Below are positions 25,716-35,362 of a stretch of 64,000 nucleotides of DNA, one piece after another. The notes beneath the pieces were generated by a model, which worked only from the letters and a program-made list of their open reading frames with translations, was not told the origin of the DNA and did not search any database. How positions within the stretch are numbered: the stretch's first letter is position 1; each line of letters begins with the position of its first letter. The stretch spans positions 62,001 to 126,000 of the forward strand of contig JAXGYZ010000006.1 in assembly GCA_040772005.1 (NCBI GenBank), in the 5' to 3' direction. Origin of the DNA: MWBF01 sp040772005 (GTDB taxonomy: Bacteria > Chloroflexota > Anaerolineae > CG2-30-64-16). Position numbers and translations under genes: made by a program.

Positions 25716-26243
25716 TTACGTCCCATGAAAACCTGCCTGCCCGTCCGGCAGGCTGCGCGCCAGCTTGCGGTCGTACCGCTCCACCCGGCGCTTGATCTCG
25801 CCGCGGTAACGTTCCAGGTAGCTCTCGACCAGCGCTTTCTGGCCGGCAGCATCGTGCGGTTCTGCCAGGCGGCCCGCCTCGTCGAGGTACTGCAGGAAGC
25901 GCGCCAGCTCCGGCTCCAGGTACACTCGCGCCCCGGCGCCCTTCACGTCCACCGCATAACGCTGCTCCCCGAGGCTCTCGATCTCCGGCTTCCTGAACCA
26001 GAGCTGGTAGGGATTGCCGTAGCCCGAGAAGGTGGTCGGATGCTGTGCAAAGAACGTTTTGAGTGCACGCTGCACGCCCTGAAGCCCGCCTGGCCCGCGC
26101 AGCACCATCCGCACCCCATACACATACCCTTCCCCGCCGCCGTGCTCGTCATGGACGTCGACGCTCTCGACGGTGAAATCGCCCACCGTGTCGCCGGGGA
26201 ACGGGAAATCCATCATTGCGCGAAACTTCCTGGCAAATGGCAT
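25716..26243 (-). CDS. Conserved-looking hypothetical protein (175 aa)
   Basis: I do not recognise this protein. It is soluble, with no signal peptide or membrane segment. It begins MPFARKFRAMMDFPFPGD and has a beta-rich N-terminal half (VESVDVHDEHGGGEGYVYGV) and a charged helical C-terminus (LVESYLERYRGEIKRRVERY). ATG 26243 is chosen because AGGGAGG lies upstream; an in-frame codon further up is possible. It is the first gene of a three-gene minus-strand unit with two MFS permeases, so a role tied to uptake is possible. Confidence 0.6.
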   Translation of the reverse strand: MPFARKFRAMMDFPFPGDTVGDFTVESVDVHDEHGGGEGYVYGVRMVLRGPGGLQGVQRALKTFFAQHPTTFSGYGNPYQLWFRKPEIESLGEQRYAVDVKGAGARVYLEPELARFLQYLDEAGRLAEPHDAAGQKALVESYLERYRGEIKRRVERYDRKLARSLPDGQAGFHGT

Positions 26244-26360
26244 GGCCGGAATCCTCCCTATCGCATGGCTTGCCAATAGTGCAGACCCTCACAGGGGAGC
26301 ATTGTAGACCCGCAGCCCCGCCCGGGCAAACGGCGAAGTCTTAGCGCCTTTCGAAAACGC

Positions 26361-26388
26361 TTGACACATCCCCCCAGGCTGCTATAAT
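26361..26388 (+). promoter_or_regulatory. Strong sigma-70-type promoter
   Basis: A perfect TTGACA (26361-26366) is followed by 16 bases and a perfect TATAAT (26383-26388) that also has the extended TG at -15/-14. It faces the ABC transport operon, which starts 335 bases downstream. This is the best promoter match I noticed in the window. Confidence 0.85.
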
Positions 26389-26722
26389 GGGGGAGGTACG
26401 TTCCTGACCCAGCTTCACAGCCACTACCGAAAGGCCATTGATGACCTTCGCTCAGGGCGACCTCACCCACTCGATGAGGCCTATCTCCGTCCGTCTTTCG
26501 CTCCGGCAGGTTTCCAGGCCGGCTCACACGCGATGGCGGCAGCCCACTCGACCAGCCTCGAGTTTTACCACCGCCGGCTTCACCGCGTCGCCCGCTCAGG
26601 CCCCGTGGTTGCAAAGGAGGTGATGCTTTCCAGCCCAATCACGTAACAACGAATTGTTCGGATGGGATCACTGTGCTGATGTACCCAGCGCGCAAGGACG
26701 TGCGCAACAAGAGAGGACGAAG
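26389..26722 (+). promoter_or_regulatory. Long 5' leader of the ABC transport operon
   Basis: About 330 untranslated bases separate the promoter from the solute-binding protein. They contain a possible 60-codon frame (ATG 26441 to TGA 26621-26623). Its stop overlaps an ATG at 26623 that opens a 7-codon frame (MLSSPIT). At 26613-26624, AAAGGAGGTGAT is a 12-base match to the complement of the usual 16S 3' end. I recognise no known riboswitch. The minus strand of 26244-26360 shows no gene. Confidence 0.45.
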
Positions 26723-28747
26723 ATGAACAAGAGGAAAGTGACCCGGCGCGATTTTCTGCGCCTGACGACGGTTAGCACCGCCGGGCTGGTGACCGCGTGC
26801 GTGGCGCCGGCTCCGGCGCCCCAGCAGCCCGCACCCGCGGCGCCGGAAGCAGCCGCACCTGCCCCTGCGGCCGCGGCCGAAGCCGTCACGATGATGGGTT
26901 TCCCCCGCAGCGAGACTGTATTCGCCCAGCAGTTGACCGGCCGCAATGCAACCCCCAGCAACTTCAACTATTGGGCCGGCTGGCGGCAGCAGGACCGCGG
27001 CATGCAGCAGATCATGAACGAGCCGCTGTGGGTGGATGACTTCGAGCGAGGCGAGATCATCAACGCGCTGGCCACGAGCCAGCCGGAAATCAGCGACGAC
27101 TTCAAGACGATGACGATCAAGATCCGCGAGGGCGTGTTCTGGAGCGACGGCACGGAACTCACCGCGGAGGACCTGGCATTCACCGTCGAGTTCATCAAGA
27201 ACGCACCGGCCGCGTCGTACAACGCCAGCGTCGCGCGGCAGGTGGAAACCGCCATTGCCACGGACAAGACGACGGTCGTCATTACGTTGAAGGAGCCGAA
27301 TCCCCGGTTCCACTACGAGAACTTCAGCGACCTGTGGGGCAGCCTGTGGGTGATGCCCAAGCACGTATTCGAGCAGTTCGTGAAGGACGACGGCACGGTT
27401 GACACCGAGGCCTTCTTCGCTTTCGAGTACAACCCACCCTTGAGCAGCGGCCCCTACAAGCTGCACAGCTTCGACCCGGCCGGCAACTGGACCGCGTGGG
27501 AGAAGCGTGAGGACTGGGCCAAGACCCCCACCGGCATGATCTTCGGCGAACCCAAGCCGAAGTATGTCGTGTTCGTCGACTACGGCGACTTCACTGCCCG
27601 CGTCATCGCCATGACCCGCCACGAGGTCGACATGGTCGACCTGGACCTGCCGGCCATCCGCGCGGCCATCAGGGCGGACGAGTCGGTCCGTGGATATTTC
27701 GCCAACCAGGACTTCCCCTACATCCAGTCGAACCGGCACCCGGGCGTCGGCGGGGTGGCGTTCAACACCCTCAAGCCCCCGTTCGACAACCCAGACGTCC
27801 GCTGGGCGCTGCAACTGGCGATCGATCCGGTCTCCTACATGACCACCGCGTATGACGGCGCGGCCGCGCTGAACCCCCTGCCCATCGTGGTGAACGGCCC
27901 GCAGATGAAGGAGCCTTACATCGAGCCGCTGGTCAAGTGGCTGGAGGAAGAGTTCACCCTCGACCTGGGCAACGGGGAGACGCTCAAGGTCTGGGATGCG
28001 ACCGCGCCGGCCCGCCTGGTCGACGAAGCGCAGGCGCGCGGGTTCGAATTCCCCGACGACCCCGAGCTTATCAAGACCTCCTTCGGCTGGGGCGCGTTCA
28101 AGTATGACCCGGACGCGGCGGCCAAGCTGCTCAAGAAGGCCGGCTTCACCCAGGATGCGGACGGAAAGTGGCTCCTGCCCGACGGCACGCCGTGGACCTT
28201 CACCGTCTACGTTGCAGCTACACCGGGCCGCTGGGCATATCAGAACGCCCAGGCTGCATACGTCGAGTGGCGCAAGTTCGGTCTCGACGTACGCTTTGAG
28301 GTTGGTGAACCCGGACAACTGCGGGTCGAGATGGGCCAGTACGATGTCGCAGGGGCACAGACCCACGGCAGCAACTATCTGGAGAACCCCGACCTGTTCC
28401 GCACCTTCACGGCCTTCCACAGCGACTACCTGGAGAAGGACCTGACGAAGCGGCAGTTCGGCCATCCGTCCCGCTGGACCAATGCCCGCGTGGACGAGAT
28501 CCTCGACACCATCCAGGGCACCAACCCGAACGACACGGCCACGCTCCAGCCCATTGGCCTGGAGCTGCTGCAAATCTTCGTCAAGGAGATGCCCGCGATT
28601 TCCGGTACTACGTCCCTCGACCCGTATGCTGTGTCCGACTACTACTGGACTGGCTGGCCGAGCGCTGAGAATCACTTCATCGTCCCGTACCATCACTATC
28701 CGAACTTCAAGTACCTGCTGACCTTCATTCAGCCCACCGGGAAGTAA
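26723..28747 (+). CDS. ABC transporter solute-binding lipoprotein (family 5)
   Basis: A 674-residue periplasm/surface-facing binding protein of the DppA/OppA type (SBP_bac_5). The N-terminus has a Tat-like RRDFLRL at 8-14 and lipobox LVTAC (C26), then an Ala/Pro-rich linker to about residue 55. The mature part has TMTIKIREGVFWSDGTELTA and AFNTLKPPFDNPDVRWALQL, the two hallmark blocks of the family. Although annotated for peptides, many Chloroflexota members next to glycosidases bind oligosaccharides, and the beta-mannosidase in the same operon favours that. The ATG has GAGAGGA upstream. Confidence 0.92.
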   Translation: MNKRKVTRRDFLRLTTVSTAGLVTACVAPAPAPQQPAPAAPEAAAPAPAAAAEAVTMMGFPRSETVFAQQLTGRNATPSNFNYWAGWRQQDRGMQQIMNEPLWVDDFERGEIINALATSQPEISDDFKTMTIKIREGVFWSDGTELTAEDLAFTVEFIKNAPAASYNASVARQVETAIATDKTTVVITLKEPNPRFHYENFSDLWGSLWVMPKHVFEQFVKDDGTVDTEAFFAFEYNPPLSSGPYKLHSFDPAGNWTAWEKREDWAKTPTGMIFGEPKPKYVVFVDYGDFTARVIAMTRHEVDMVDLDLPAIRAAIRADESVRGYFANQDFPYIQSNRHPGVGGVAFNTLKPPFDNPDVRWALQLAIDPVSYMTTAYDGAAALNPLPIVVNGPQMKEPYIEPLVKWLEEEFTLDLGNGETLKVWDATAPARLVDEAQARGFEFPDDPELIKTSFGWGAFKYDPDAAAKLLKKAGFTQDADGKWLLPDGTPWTFTVYVAATPGRWAYQNAQAAYVEWRKFGLDVRFEVGEPGQLRVEMGQYDVAGAQTHGSNYLENPDLFRTFTAFHSDYLEKDLTKRQFGHPSRWTNARVDEILDTIQGTNPNDTATLQPIGLELLQIFVKEMPAISGTTSLDPYAVSDYYWTGWPSAENHFIVPYHHYPNFKYLLTFIQPTGK

Positions 28748-28820
28748 GGCGCGGCTCGACCGGCCCATGGACAGCCTGCCGGGCTGCCCATGAGCCGGCA
28801 GCAGGCTATTTGCACCCATA

Positions 28821-28863
28821 TGGCCCGGCGGGGGGGTGACGTCCCATCCCCGCCGGGCGGCCA
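28821..28863 (+). promoter_or_regulatory. Intercistronic GC-rich hairpin
   Basis: TGGCCCGGCGGGG (28821-28833) pairs imperfectly with CCCCGCCGGGCGGCCA (28848-28863), just before the permease ribosome-binding site. There is no T-tract. Such hairpins after a binding-protein gene often stabilise its mRNA or reduce read-through, giving more binding protein than permease; that function is inferred. Confidence 0.55.
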
Positions 28864-28875
28864 CAAGGGGGAAAA

Positions 28876-29883
28876 GTGAGATTCGTCAAGCGATATCTCA
28901 TCCCGCGGCTCATCCAATACGTGGGGGTGACCTGGCTGGGGATCACGATGATCTTCTTCCTGCCCCGGCTGATGCCGATTGGTCCGGTGGAAAAGGCTGT
29001 CGCCCAGATCGAGGCCCGGGGGGCCTATACCGACCCGAAGGCTGCCGAGCAGACCGTCATCGCGCTCAAAGAAATGTACGGGCTCGACAAGGGCCTGGCG
29101 GAGCAGTATCTGAACTTCTGGCGCCGGCTCCTCAAGGGCGATTTCGGGCCATCGCTGGTCGCATTCCCCACCCCGGTGACCCAACTGATCGCCACTTCGC
29201 TGCCGTGGACGATCGGGCTGCTCCTGACGACGACGGTGCTGGTCTTCATTCTAGGGAACCTTTCGGGCGGGCTGGCCGGGCATTTCAGGCACAGCCGGCT
29301 GCTCAAGGTACTGGATGGCGTGGCCATGGTCCTGGCGCCCATGCCCTACTACATCGTGGCCCTGCTGCTGATCATCCTGTTTGCCTATATCATTCCCAAG
29401 TTCCCGGTGGGTGGGGCATACACCATCGGCGCGCCGATTGCGTTCACCCCAGCCTTCATCAAGGATGTGCTGTGGCATGCGTTTTTGCCCGCGCTGTCGC
29501 TGGTCGCGCTGGGCGTCGCCACCACGCACCAGATCATGCGGCTCATCGTCCAGGGCGTGAACGAAGAAGATTACGTGCGCTACGCGCGCATCGGCGCGGT
29601 CAGCTCGGGCACCATCTTCACGCGCTACATCATGCGCAACGCGATGCTGCCGCAGATTACCCGGTTTGCCATGGGCTTTGCGGGGCTGTTCAGCGGCGCC
29701 CTCATCACGGAAGTTGTGTTCGCCTATCCCGGCATCGGGTTCCTGGCCTATCGCGCCATCCAGGCGGCCGACTACAACGTGCTCATGGGCATCACGACCC
29801 TGTCCATCTTTGCGCTGACGACGAGCACCCTGATCATGGACCTGCTCAATCCGTTGTTCGATCCCAGAATCCGGTTAACGTGA
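28876..29883 (+). CDS. ABC transporter permease (DppB type)
   Basis: A 335-residue inner-membrane permease. The N-terminal RYLIPRLIQYVGVTWLGITM segment, the EQYLNFWRRLLKGDFG periplasmic loop, and a C-terminal block around YVRYARIGAVSSGTIFTRYI (the EAA loop contacting the ATPase) match the BPD_transp_1 DppB/OppB family. The start is GTG 28876, after AAGGGGGAA. It is the second gene of the operon, with the partner permease 25 bases downstream. Confidence 0.92.
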   Translation: MRFVKRYLIPRLIQYVGVTWLGITMIFFLPRLMPIGPVEKAVAQIEARGAYTDPKAAEQTVIALKEMYGLDKGLAEQYLNFWRRLLKGDFGPSLVAFPTPVTQLIATSLPWTIGLLLTTTVLVFILGNLSGGLAGHFRHSRLLKVLDGVAMVLAPMPYYIVALLLIILFAYIIPKFPVGGAYTIGAPIAFTPAFIKDVLWHAFLPALSLVALGVATTHQIMRLIVQGVNEEDYVRYARIGAVSSGTIFTRYIMRNAMLPQITRFAMGFAGLFSGALITEVVFAYPGIGFLAYRAIQAADYNVLMGITTLSIFALTTSTLIMDLLNPLFDPRIRLT

Positions 29884-29908
29884 TTGCCCACCCGAGAGAA
29901 GCCATCCT

Positions 29909-30769
29909 ATGAATACACTGAGAGCGCTCTTCCGAGACGCGCGGTTCAGCATCGGCGCAGCGATTATGCTCGTACTGATCGTGCTGGCCCTGCTCTCGTA
30001 TGTTTCGCCCTATGACCCGCAGGAGTGGCGCCTGGTGCCCCGCGACCTGCCGCCCTCCCGCGCACACCTCCTGGGCACGAGCTCGCTGGGGCAGGACGTG
30101 TTCTGGCAGCTCACGGCCGCGATCCGCAACTCGCTCCTGCTGGCTGTCTTTGCGGCGTCCATCTCCCGGGTGATTGCGCTGACCGTCGGCCTGGTGTCCG
30201 GCTACACAGGCGGCGTGGTCGACCGGGTCCTCATGTTCATCAACGATGGCTTCATCGTGCTGCCATTGCTGTTGGTCCTGATTTTGCTGGCGATGATGCT
30301 GCAGGAACAGCTGAGCCTGCTCACCATGTCGCTGCTCTTCGGGGTCTTCGGTTGGGCGCTGGATGCCCGGTTCATCCGCTCGCAGATCCTGAGCCTGCGG
30401 GAGCGGGAGTTCACCAACACGGCCATTCTCTCGGGAACCCCTCCGCTCCGGCTGATCTTCGACGAGTACCTGCTCTTCGTGATGCCCCTGACCATGGCGA
30501 CGCTCATCGGCAACATGATCTGGGTGACGGGCATGGAGGTCACGCTGGCTTACCTCGGCCTGACCGATGTCACCATCCCGACGCTGGGCACGGTGCTCCA
30601 CTATGCCTTGAGCTACCAGGCGATCCTCCTCGGGCTCTGGTGGTGGATCTTTGCGCCGATCGGTGCCTCCGTGGCGCTGTTCGTGGCCTTATACCTGCTG
30701 TCGGTAAGCGTCAGCGAGTATCTCGACCCCCGCGCCCGCATCCAGCGGGTGGGTGTGGGTGCACGGTAG
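29909..30769 (+). CDS. ABC transporter permease (DppC type)
   Basis: A 286-residue permease of the DppC/OppC branch. It contains the GTSSLGQDVFWQLTAAIRNS segment typical of DppC, an EAA-type loop (REREFTNTAILSGTPPLRLI) and about five or six hydrophobic helices. It has a short N-terminal tail before the first TM (ATG 29909) and ends LDPRARIQRVG. It should pair with the upstream DppB-type protein. The ATPase gene starts 10 bases after its stop. Confidence 0.92.
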   Translation: MNTLRALFRDARFSIGAAIMLVLIVLALLSYVSPYDPQEWRLVPRDLPPSRAHLLGTSSLGQDVFWQLTAAIRNSLLLAVFAASISRVIALTVGLVSGYTGGVVDRVLMFINDGFIVLPLLLVLILLAMMLQEQLSLLTMSLLFGVFGWALDARFIRSQILSLREREFTNTAILSGTPPLRLIFDEYLLFVMPLTMATLIGNMIWVTGMEVTLAYLGLTDVTIPTLGTVLHYALSYQAILLGLWWWIFAPIGASVALFVALYLLSVSVSEYLDPRARIQRVGVGAR

Positions 30770-30779
30770 GGGGCAGGCG

Positions 30780-31763
30780 ATGTGGGTTATCAAAGTTGAA
30801 GGCTTGCGCTCCTCATACATCCTGGACATGTTGGGCACGAAGAAGGTCGTCCAGGCGGTCAACGCCGTCGACCTCGAGATCGAGGAGAACGAGGTCTACG
30901 GCATCGCGGGCGAGAGCGGCTGCGGCAAGACGACGCTGGTCAAGACCCTCTTCGGCGACATCCAGCCGCCGCTGCGGGTGGTCGCGGGCAAGGTCTGGTA
31001 CCGCGCCGGCGGCCAGGAGCTCGACCTGTTCAGCCTCAAGCCGAAGGAGCGGGCCGAGCTGCGCTGGTCGTTCATCTCCTACGTGCCCCAGAGCTCCATG
31101 AGCAACCTCAACCCCGTCGTCAAGCTCAAGGGCACCTTCAGCCACTTCCTGGTCAGCCACGTGCCGCAGCGCTCCAAGCGCGAGGTGCTGGAGAGCGCGC
31201 GGCGGCACCTGGTCGAGCTGGGCCTGCCGGCCAACGTGCTGGAGCTGTACCCCCACCAGCTCTCCGGCGGCATGCGCCAGCGGGTCGTGATCGCCCTGGC
31301 CTCCTTCCTGGCCCCGCGCGCGGTCATCACCGACGAGCCGGTCACCGCGCTGGACGTGGTCGTGCAGCGCGGGGTGCTCCAGCTGCTCAAGGAGGTCCAG
31401 GAGCGCCAGCAGAACGCCCTGGTGATCGTGACGCACGACATGGGCGTGATGGCCAACATCGCGGACCGGGTCGGCATCATGTATGCCGGCAAGATCATCG
31501 AGGAGGCGCCGGTGGACGACATCTACGCGCGGCCGCAGCACCCCTACACCCAGTACCTGATCAACTCGCTGCCCCAGTTCGGCGACAAGACCCTGCGCGA
31601 GAGCGCCCCCGGCGCACCGCCGTCGCTGGTGGACCTGCCGCCGGGCTGCGCCTTCCACCCGCGCTGCAAGCACGCCCGGCCCATCTGCCGGGAGCAGGCG
31701 CCGGATTCGCTGCACGTGGCGCGCCGGCACCGGGTGGCCTGCTGGCTGGTGCAGGAGGCCTGA
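30780..31763 (+). CDS. ABC transporter ATP-binding protein (DppD type)
   Basis: A 327-residue ATPase. Walker A is GESGCGKTT, the signature LSGGMRQR, Walker B AVITDEPVTALD, and the H-loop VTHD. The C-terminal oligopeptide/dipeptide transporter extension has the cysteine-rich CAFHPRCKHARPIC segment followed by a final Cys (VACWL), which in relatives binds an iron-sulfur cluster. ATG 30780 is preceded by GTAGGGGG. It works with the DppF-type subunit encoded one base downstream. Confidence 0.93.
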   Translation: MWVIKVEGLRSSYILDMLGTKKVVQAVNAVDLEIEENEVYGIAGESGCGKTTLVKTLFGDIQPPLRVVAGKVWYRAGGQELDLFSLKPKERAELRWSFISYVPQSSMSNLNPVVKLKGTFSHFLVSHVPQRSKREVLESARRHLVELGLPANVLELYPHQLSGGMRQRVVIALASFLAPRAVITDEPVTALDVVVQRGVLQLLKEVQERQQNALVIVTHDMGVMANIADRVGIMYAGKIIEEAPVDDIYARPQHPYTQYLINSLPQFGDKTLRESAPGAPPSLVDLPPGCAFHPRCKHARPICREQAPDSLHVARRHRVACWLVQEA

Positions 31764-31764
31764 G

Positions 31765-32733
31765 ATGGATACGCTCCTGGAACTGCATGAGGTCAGCAAG
31801 GTCTTCCATGTCGGCAGCATGTTCTCCCGCCTGCGCATCACCGCCGTCGACCGCGTCTCCCTGCGCGTGGGGCCCGGCGAAATCTTCGGGCTGGCCGGCG
31901 AGAGCGGCTCCGGCAAGAGCACCCTGGCGCGCATGATCCTGGGCTTCGAGGAGCCGACGAGCGGCACGATCGTGCACCGGGGGAAGGCCGGGCAGCCGCT
32001 GGCCGGCCGGCAGATCTGGCGCCAGGCGGGGGTGCAGGCGGTGTTCCAGAACCCCTTCGAGACCTTCAACCCGCTGCGCCAGGTCGAGAGCTACTTCTTC
32101 GCCGCGGTGCGCTACTTCGGCCTGGCCGACACCCGGCCGGCGGCGCTGGCCCGCATCGAGCGCGTGCTGCAGATGGTCGGCATGAGCTACGAGGCCATTG
32201 CCGGCCGCTACCCGGCCGAGTTCTCCGGCGGGCAGCTGCAGCGGGTCTCCATCGCCCGCTCGCTGCTCAGCGAGCCCGCGCTGCTGATCGCGGACGAGCC
32301 GGTCTCCATGGTCGACGCGTCGCTGCGCATGTCGATCATGAACCTGTTCCGCGAGCTCGTCGACCGGCTCGGCCTGGGTGTGGTCTACATCACCCACGAC
32401 CTGGCGACGGCCTACTACGTCTGCGACCGTATCGCCATCATGTTCCGCGGGGACATCATGACCATGGGCGCCGTGGACCAGGTGCTGGTTGACCCCCGCC
32501 ACCCGTACGTCCGGCTGCTGCGCGAGTCGATCCCTGAGCCGAATCCCCGGCGGCGCTGGCAGCGCAAGGTGCAGCTGGCCGAGAGCGACACCGAGGAGTA
32601 CCTGCGCACGGGCTGCAAGTTCGCGGGCCGCTGCCCGCAGGTGATGGACATCTGCCGGCGGGCCGTGCCGCCCGACGTGAGCGAGGGCGGCGTGCAGGTC
32701 AAGTGCCACCTGTTCGGCGGCCCGGCCGCCTGA
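31765..32733 (+). CDS. ABC transporter ATP-binding protein (DppF type)
   Basis: A 322-residue ATPase with Walker A GESGSGKST, signature FSGGQLQRV and Walker B LLIADEPVSMVD. Here SMVD replaces the more usual SALD, a variant I associate with saccharide-linked members in this phylum. The C-terminal extension carries CKFAGRCPQVMDICRRAVP, again a cysteine cluster. It starts at ATG 31765, one base after the partner's stop. It completes a five-gene transporter. Confidence 0.93.
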   Translation: MDTLLELHEVSKVFHVGSMFSRLRITAVDRVSLRVGPGEIFGLAGESGSGKSTLARMILGFEEPTSGTIVHRGKAGQPLAGRQIWRQAGVQAVFQNPFETFNPLRQVESYFFAAVRYFGLADTRPAALARIERVLQMVGMSYEAIAGRYPAEFSGGQLQRVSIARSLLSEPALLIADEPVSMVDASLRMSIMNLFRELVDRLGLGVVYITHDLATAYYVCDRIAIMFRGDIMTMGAVDQVLVDPRHPYVRLLRESIPEPNPRRRWQRKVQLAESDTEEYLRTGCKFAGRCPQVMDICRRAVPPDVSEGGVQVKCHLFGGPAA

Positions 32734-32809
32734 GAGGCTGGCGTACTAATACACCGGTCACCGAGTTCCCGGCTTACATCACCCATCCCCATGCAGCAGA
32801 GAAGGAACC

Positions 32810-35362
32810 ATGCAGATCACACTGAACGGCGCGGACTGGCAGTTCAAGGGTTTCAACGGCGAGGAGTGGCGCTGGCGCAATGAGCATCTCCCCGGAACGA
32901 AGGACGCGTTCGGCTGGCGGCCCGCGAGCGTGCCGGGCAGCGTCCAGCACGACCTGTGGCAGGCCGGCGACATCCCCGACCCCTACCGCGAGCTGAACAG
33001 CCTCGCGCTCGAGTGGGTGCCGCAGCGGAGCTGGCTGTACCGCCGGACGTACGTGGTGGACCCCGCGCTCGCCGGCCGGCGGGTCGAGCTGTGCTTCGAG
33101 GGCGTCGACTACGAGGCGGAGTTCTTCCTGAACGGCCAGAGCCTGGGCCGTCACGCCAGCATGTTCACCCCGGCGTGCTTCGACGTGGCAGGCCGCCTCA
33201 AGTTCGGCGAGACGAACCACCTGGTCGTCGCCATCGAGCCCGCGCCGCAGGAGGTGCCGCAGGTCGGGCGGACGAGCCGCGTGCGCACCCTCAAGGCGCG
33301 CATGACCTACGGCTGGGACTTCTGCCCGCGCATGGTCCACCTGGGCATCTGGGACGCTGTCTACCTGCGCGTCACCGGCCCGGCGCGGCTGGCGGACGTG
33401 TGGGTCCGGCCGGAGCTGACTCCGGCGCTCGACCGGGCGGCGGTCCACGTTGCCGTCGAGGTGGACGTGAACACGGCGGGCGAGTACGAGATCGATGCGG
33501 CCATCAGGCCCGAGGGCGTAGACGCGGGTGACCGGCAGGCGCAGACCGTCCACATGGACCCCGGACGCAGCACCGTGCATTTCACCTTCGACATAGCAGA
33601 CCCGGCGCTCTGGTGGCCGAACGGCTATGGTAGCCAGCCGCTCTACCGCTGCGCGGTCACCGTGGCCGCGGCCGGCGCCAGAGCAGCATCGGACATACGC
33701 GCCGTGACCTTCGGCATCCGCCGGGTGGAATTTCTGCCGAACGATGTACCGGGCATCACGGCCCGGCCCTATACGCTGGCGGTCAACGGGCACAAGGTCT
33801 ACATCAAGGGGTGGAACTGGGTGCCCATCGACGTGCTGTACGGCGTGCCGCAGCCGGAGAAGCTGGCCCGGCTGCTGCGGCTGGTGCAGGCGGCGCACGG
33901 CAACTTCCTGCGCGTGTGGGGCGGCGGGCTGATCCAGACCGAGGCCTTCTACGACCTGTGCGACCGGCTCGGCATCCTCGTCTGGCAGGAGTTTACCCAG
34001 TCGAGCTCCGGCGTGGACAATGTGCCATCGGAGGACCCCGCGTTCCTCCGGAAGATCGTTGCGGAGGCCGAGCAGGTCATCCCTCGGCGGCGCAACCATG
34101 CCTCGCTCGCCGTCTGGTGCGGGGGCAACGAGCTCCACTTCTGGCCGGCCAACATCCCGCTCAACGAGAGCGATTCGCCCGTGCTGGCCGCGCTGCAAGA
34201 GACCGTGCAGCGGCTCGATCCGGGCCGCTACTGGGTGCCGAGCTCGCCCTCCGGCCCGACCATGGGGAACTCGCTGGAGATGATCGAACGCGCGCCCGAG
34301 GCCCTGCACGACGTCCACGGGCCGTGGGACTACCAGGGGCTCACCGAGCAGTATACGCTGTACAACCGCACGACCTCCCTGCTCCACAGCGAGTTCGGCT
34401 CGGAAGGCATGGCCAATCGGCGCACGCTGGACGACCTCGCGCCGCGTGAGGCGCAGGCGCCGGTCTCGCTCGACAACCCGCTCTACAGCCATCTGGCCTC
34501 CTGGTGGGTCCGCCGCGACACCTGGGACCGCATGTTCGGCCCGCTCACCGAGGTGGATGAGTTGATCCGTGCCACGCAGTTCACCCAGGCCGAGGGGCTG
34601 CGCTATGCCATCGAAGCCAACCGCCGCCGCAAGTGGCGCAACAGCGGGTCGCTGCCCTGGCAGTTCAACGAGCCGTACCCCAACCCGGCCTGCACGTCTG
34701 CGGTCGATTTCTATGCCCGGCCGAAGCCCGCTTACTACACGATAGCCCGCGCGTACGCCCCCGTGACGGTCACGGCGGCCTATCCTCGCCTGGCCTGGGA
34801 GGGCGGCACGGCGTTCGAGGCGGAGGCCTGGGCCAACGTCTCCGGGCCGGAGGATATCGCTGCGCACCTGCAGGCCCGGCTGGTCGGCCTGAGCGGCACG
34901 GTGTACGGCGAGGTGACGTCAACGCACACGCTTGCGGGAGACCGAGCCACCCGGCTGGCAGCGCTGGCCGATTGGACCGTGCCCGTCGACGAGCACGGCT
35001 TCTTCCTCGACCTGACCCTGACCGGCACAGACGGTCGCGTCCTGGCAGCAAACCGCTACCTGTTCGGCGTGGGCGCCGACCTGCGGCCGCTGCTCGCCGC
35101 TCCCCCGACCCGGCTGGCCGTCGAACAGCACGAGGGTAGTATGACTATACGCAACACCGGTCAGGCCGCTGCTTTGAACGTCTGGATCGAGGACGCGCGG
35201 CCCGTCCGCAGCGCAGGGTATGTGTATTTCGATGACAACTACTTCTCCCTGCTCCCCGGCGAGGGCCGCACTATCGCAGTTGCGTGGGATGGTGTGCCCG
35301 AAGATGAGCGCAGGCTGGAGGTCAGCGCCTGGAACACTAATACGATAGGGGTGATGGCATGA
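32810..35362 (+). CDS. GH2 beta-mannosidase-type glycosidase
   Basis: An 850-residue family 2 glycosidase of the beta-mannosidase branch. The sugar-binding domain opens LNGADWQFKGFNGEEWRW. MTYGWDFCPRM corresponds to the GWDWGP active-site strand. The acid/base is E441 in CGGNELHFW and the nucleophile E528 in HSEFGSEG. The C-terminal beta-sandwich ends near residue 845. No signal peptide is present, so imported mannosides are cut in the cytoplasm. AGAAGGA precedes ATG 32810. It lies 76 bases after the transporter and overlaps the SIS gene by four bases (ATGA). Confidence 0.92.
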   Translation: MQITLNGADWQFKGFNGEEWRWRNEHLPGTKDAFGWRPASVPGSVQHDLWQAGDIPDPYRELNSLALEWVPQRSWLYRRTYVVDPALAGRRVELCFEGVDYEAEFFLNGQSLGRHASMFTPACFDVAGRLKFGETNHLVVAIEPAPQEVPQVGRTSRVRTLKARMTYGWDFCPRMVHLGIWDAVYLRVTGPARLADVWVRPELTPALDRAAVHVAVEVDVNTAGEYEIDAAIRPEGVDAGDRQAQTVHMDPGRSTVHFTFDIADPALWWPNGYGSQPLYRCAVTVAAAGARAASDIRAVTFGIRRVEFLPNDVPGITARPYTLAVNGHKVYIKGWNWVPIDVLYGVPQPEKLARLLRLVQAAHGNFLRVWGGGLIQTEAFYDLCDRLGILVWQEFTQSSSGVDNVPSEDPAFLRKIVAEAEQVIPRRRNHASLAVWCGGNELHFWPANIPLNESDSPVLAALQETVQRLDPGRYWVPSSPSGPTMGNSLEMIERAPEALHDVHGPWDYQGLTEQYTLYNRTTSLLHSEFGSEGMANRRTLDDLAPREAQAPVSLDNPLYSHLASWWVRRDTWDRMFGPLTEVDELIRATQFTQAEGLRYAIEANRRRKWRNSGSLPWQFNEPYPNPACTSAVDFYARPKPAYYTIARAYAPVTVTAAYPRLAWEGGTAFEAEAWANVSGPEDIAAHLQARLVGLSGTVYGEVTSTHTLAGDRATRLAALADWTVPVDEHGFFLDLTLTGTDGRVLAANRYLFGVGADLRPLLAAPPTRLAVEQHEGSMTIRNTGQAAALNVWIEDARPVRSAGYVYFDDNYFSLLPGEGRTIAVAWDGVPEDERRLEVSAWNTNTIGVMA

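Noticed and set aside
26438..26623. Independent 61-codon gene in the transporter leader
   Set aside because: It has no ribosome-binding site and no protein-like character. It is kept only as a possible leader frame.
26389..26722. Known riboswitch or T-box in the transporter leader
   Set aside because: No conserved core of a riboswitch class that I can recognise, and no terminator hairpin with a T-tract before the gene.
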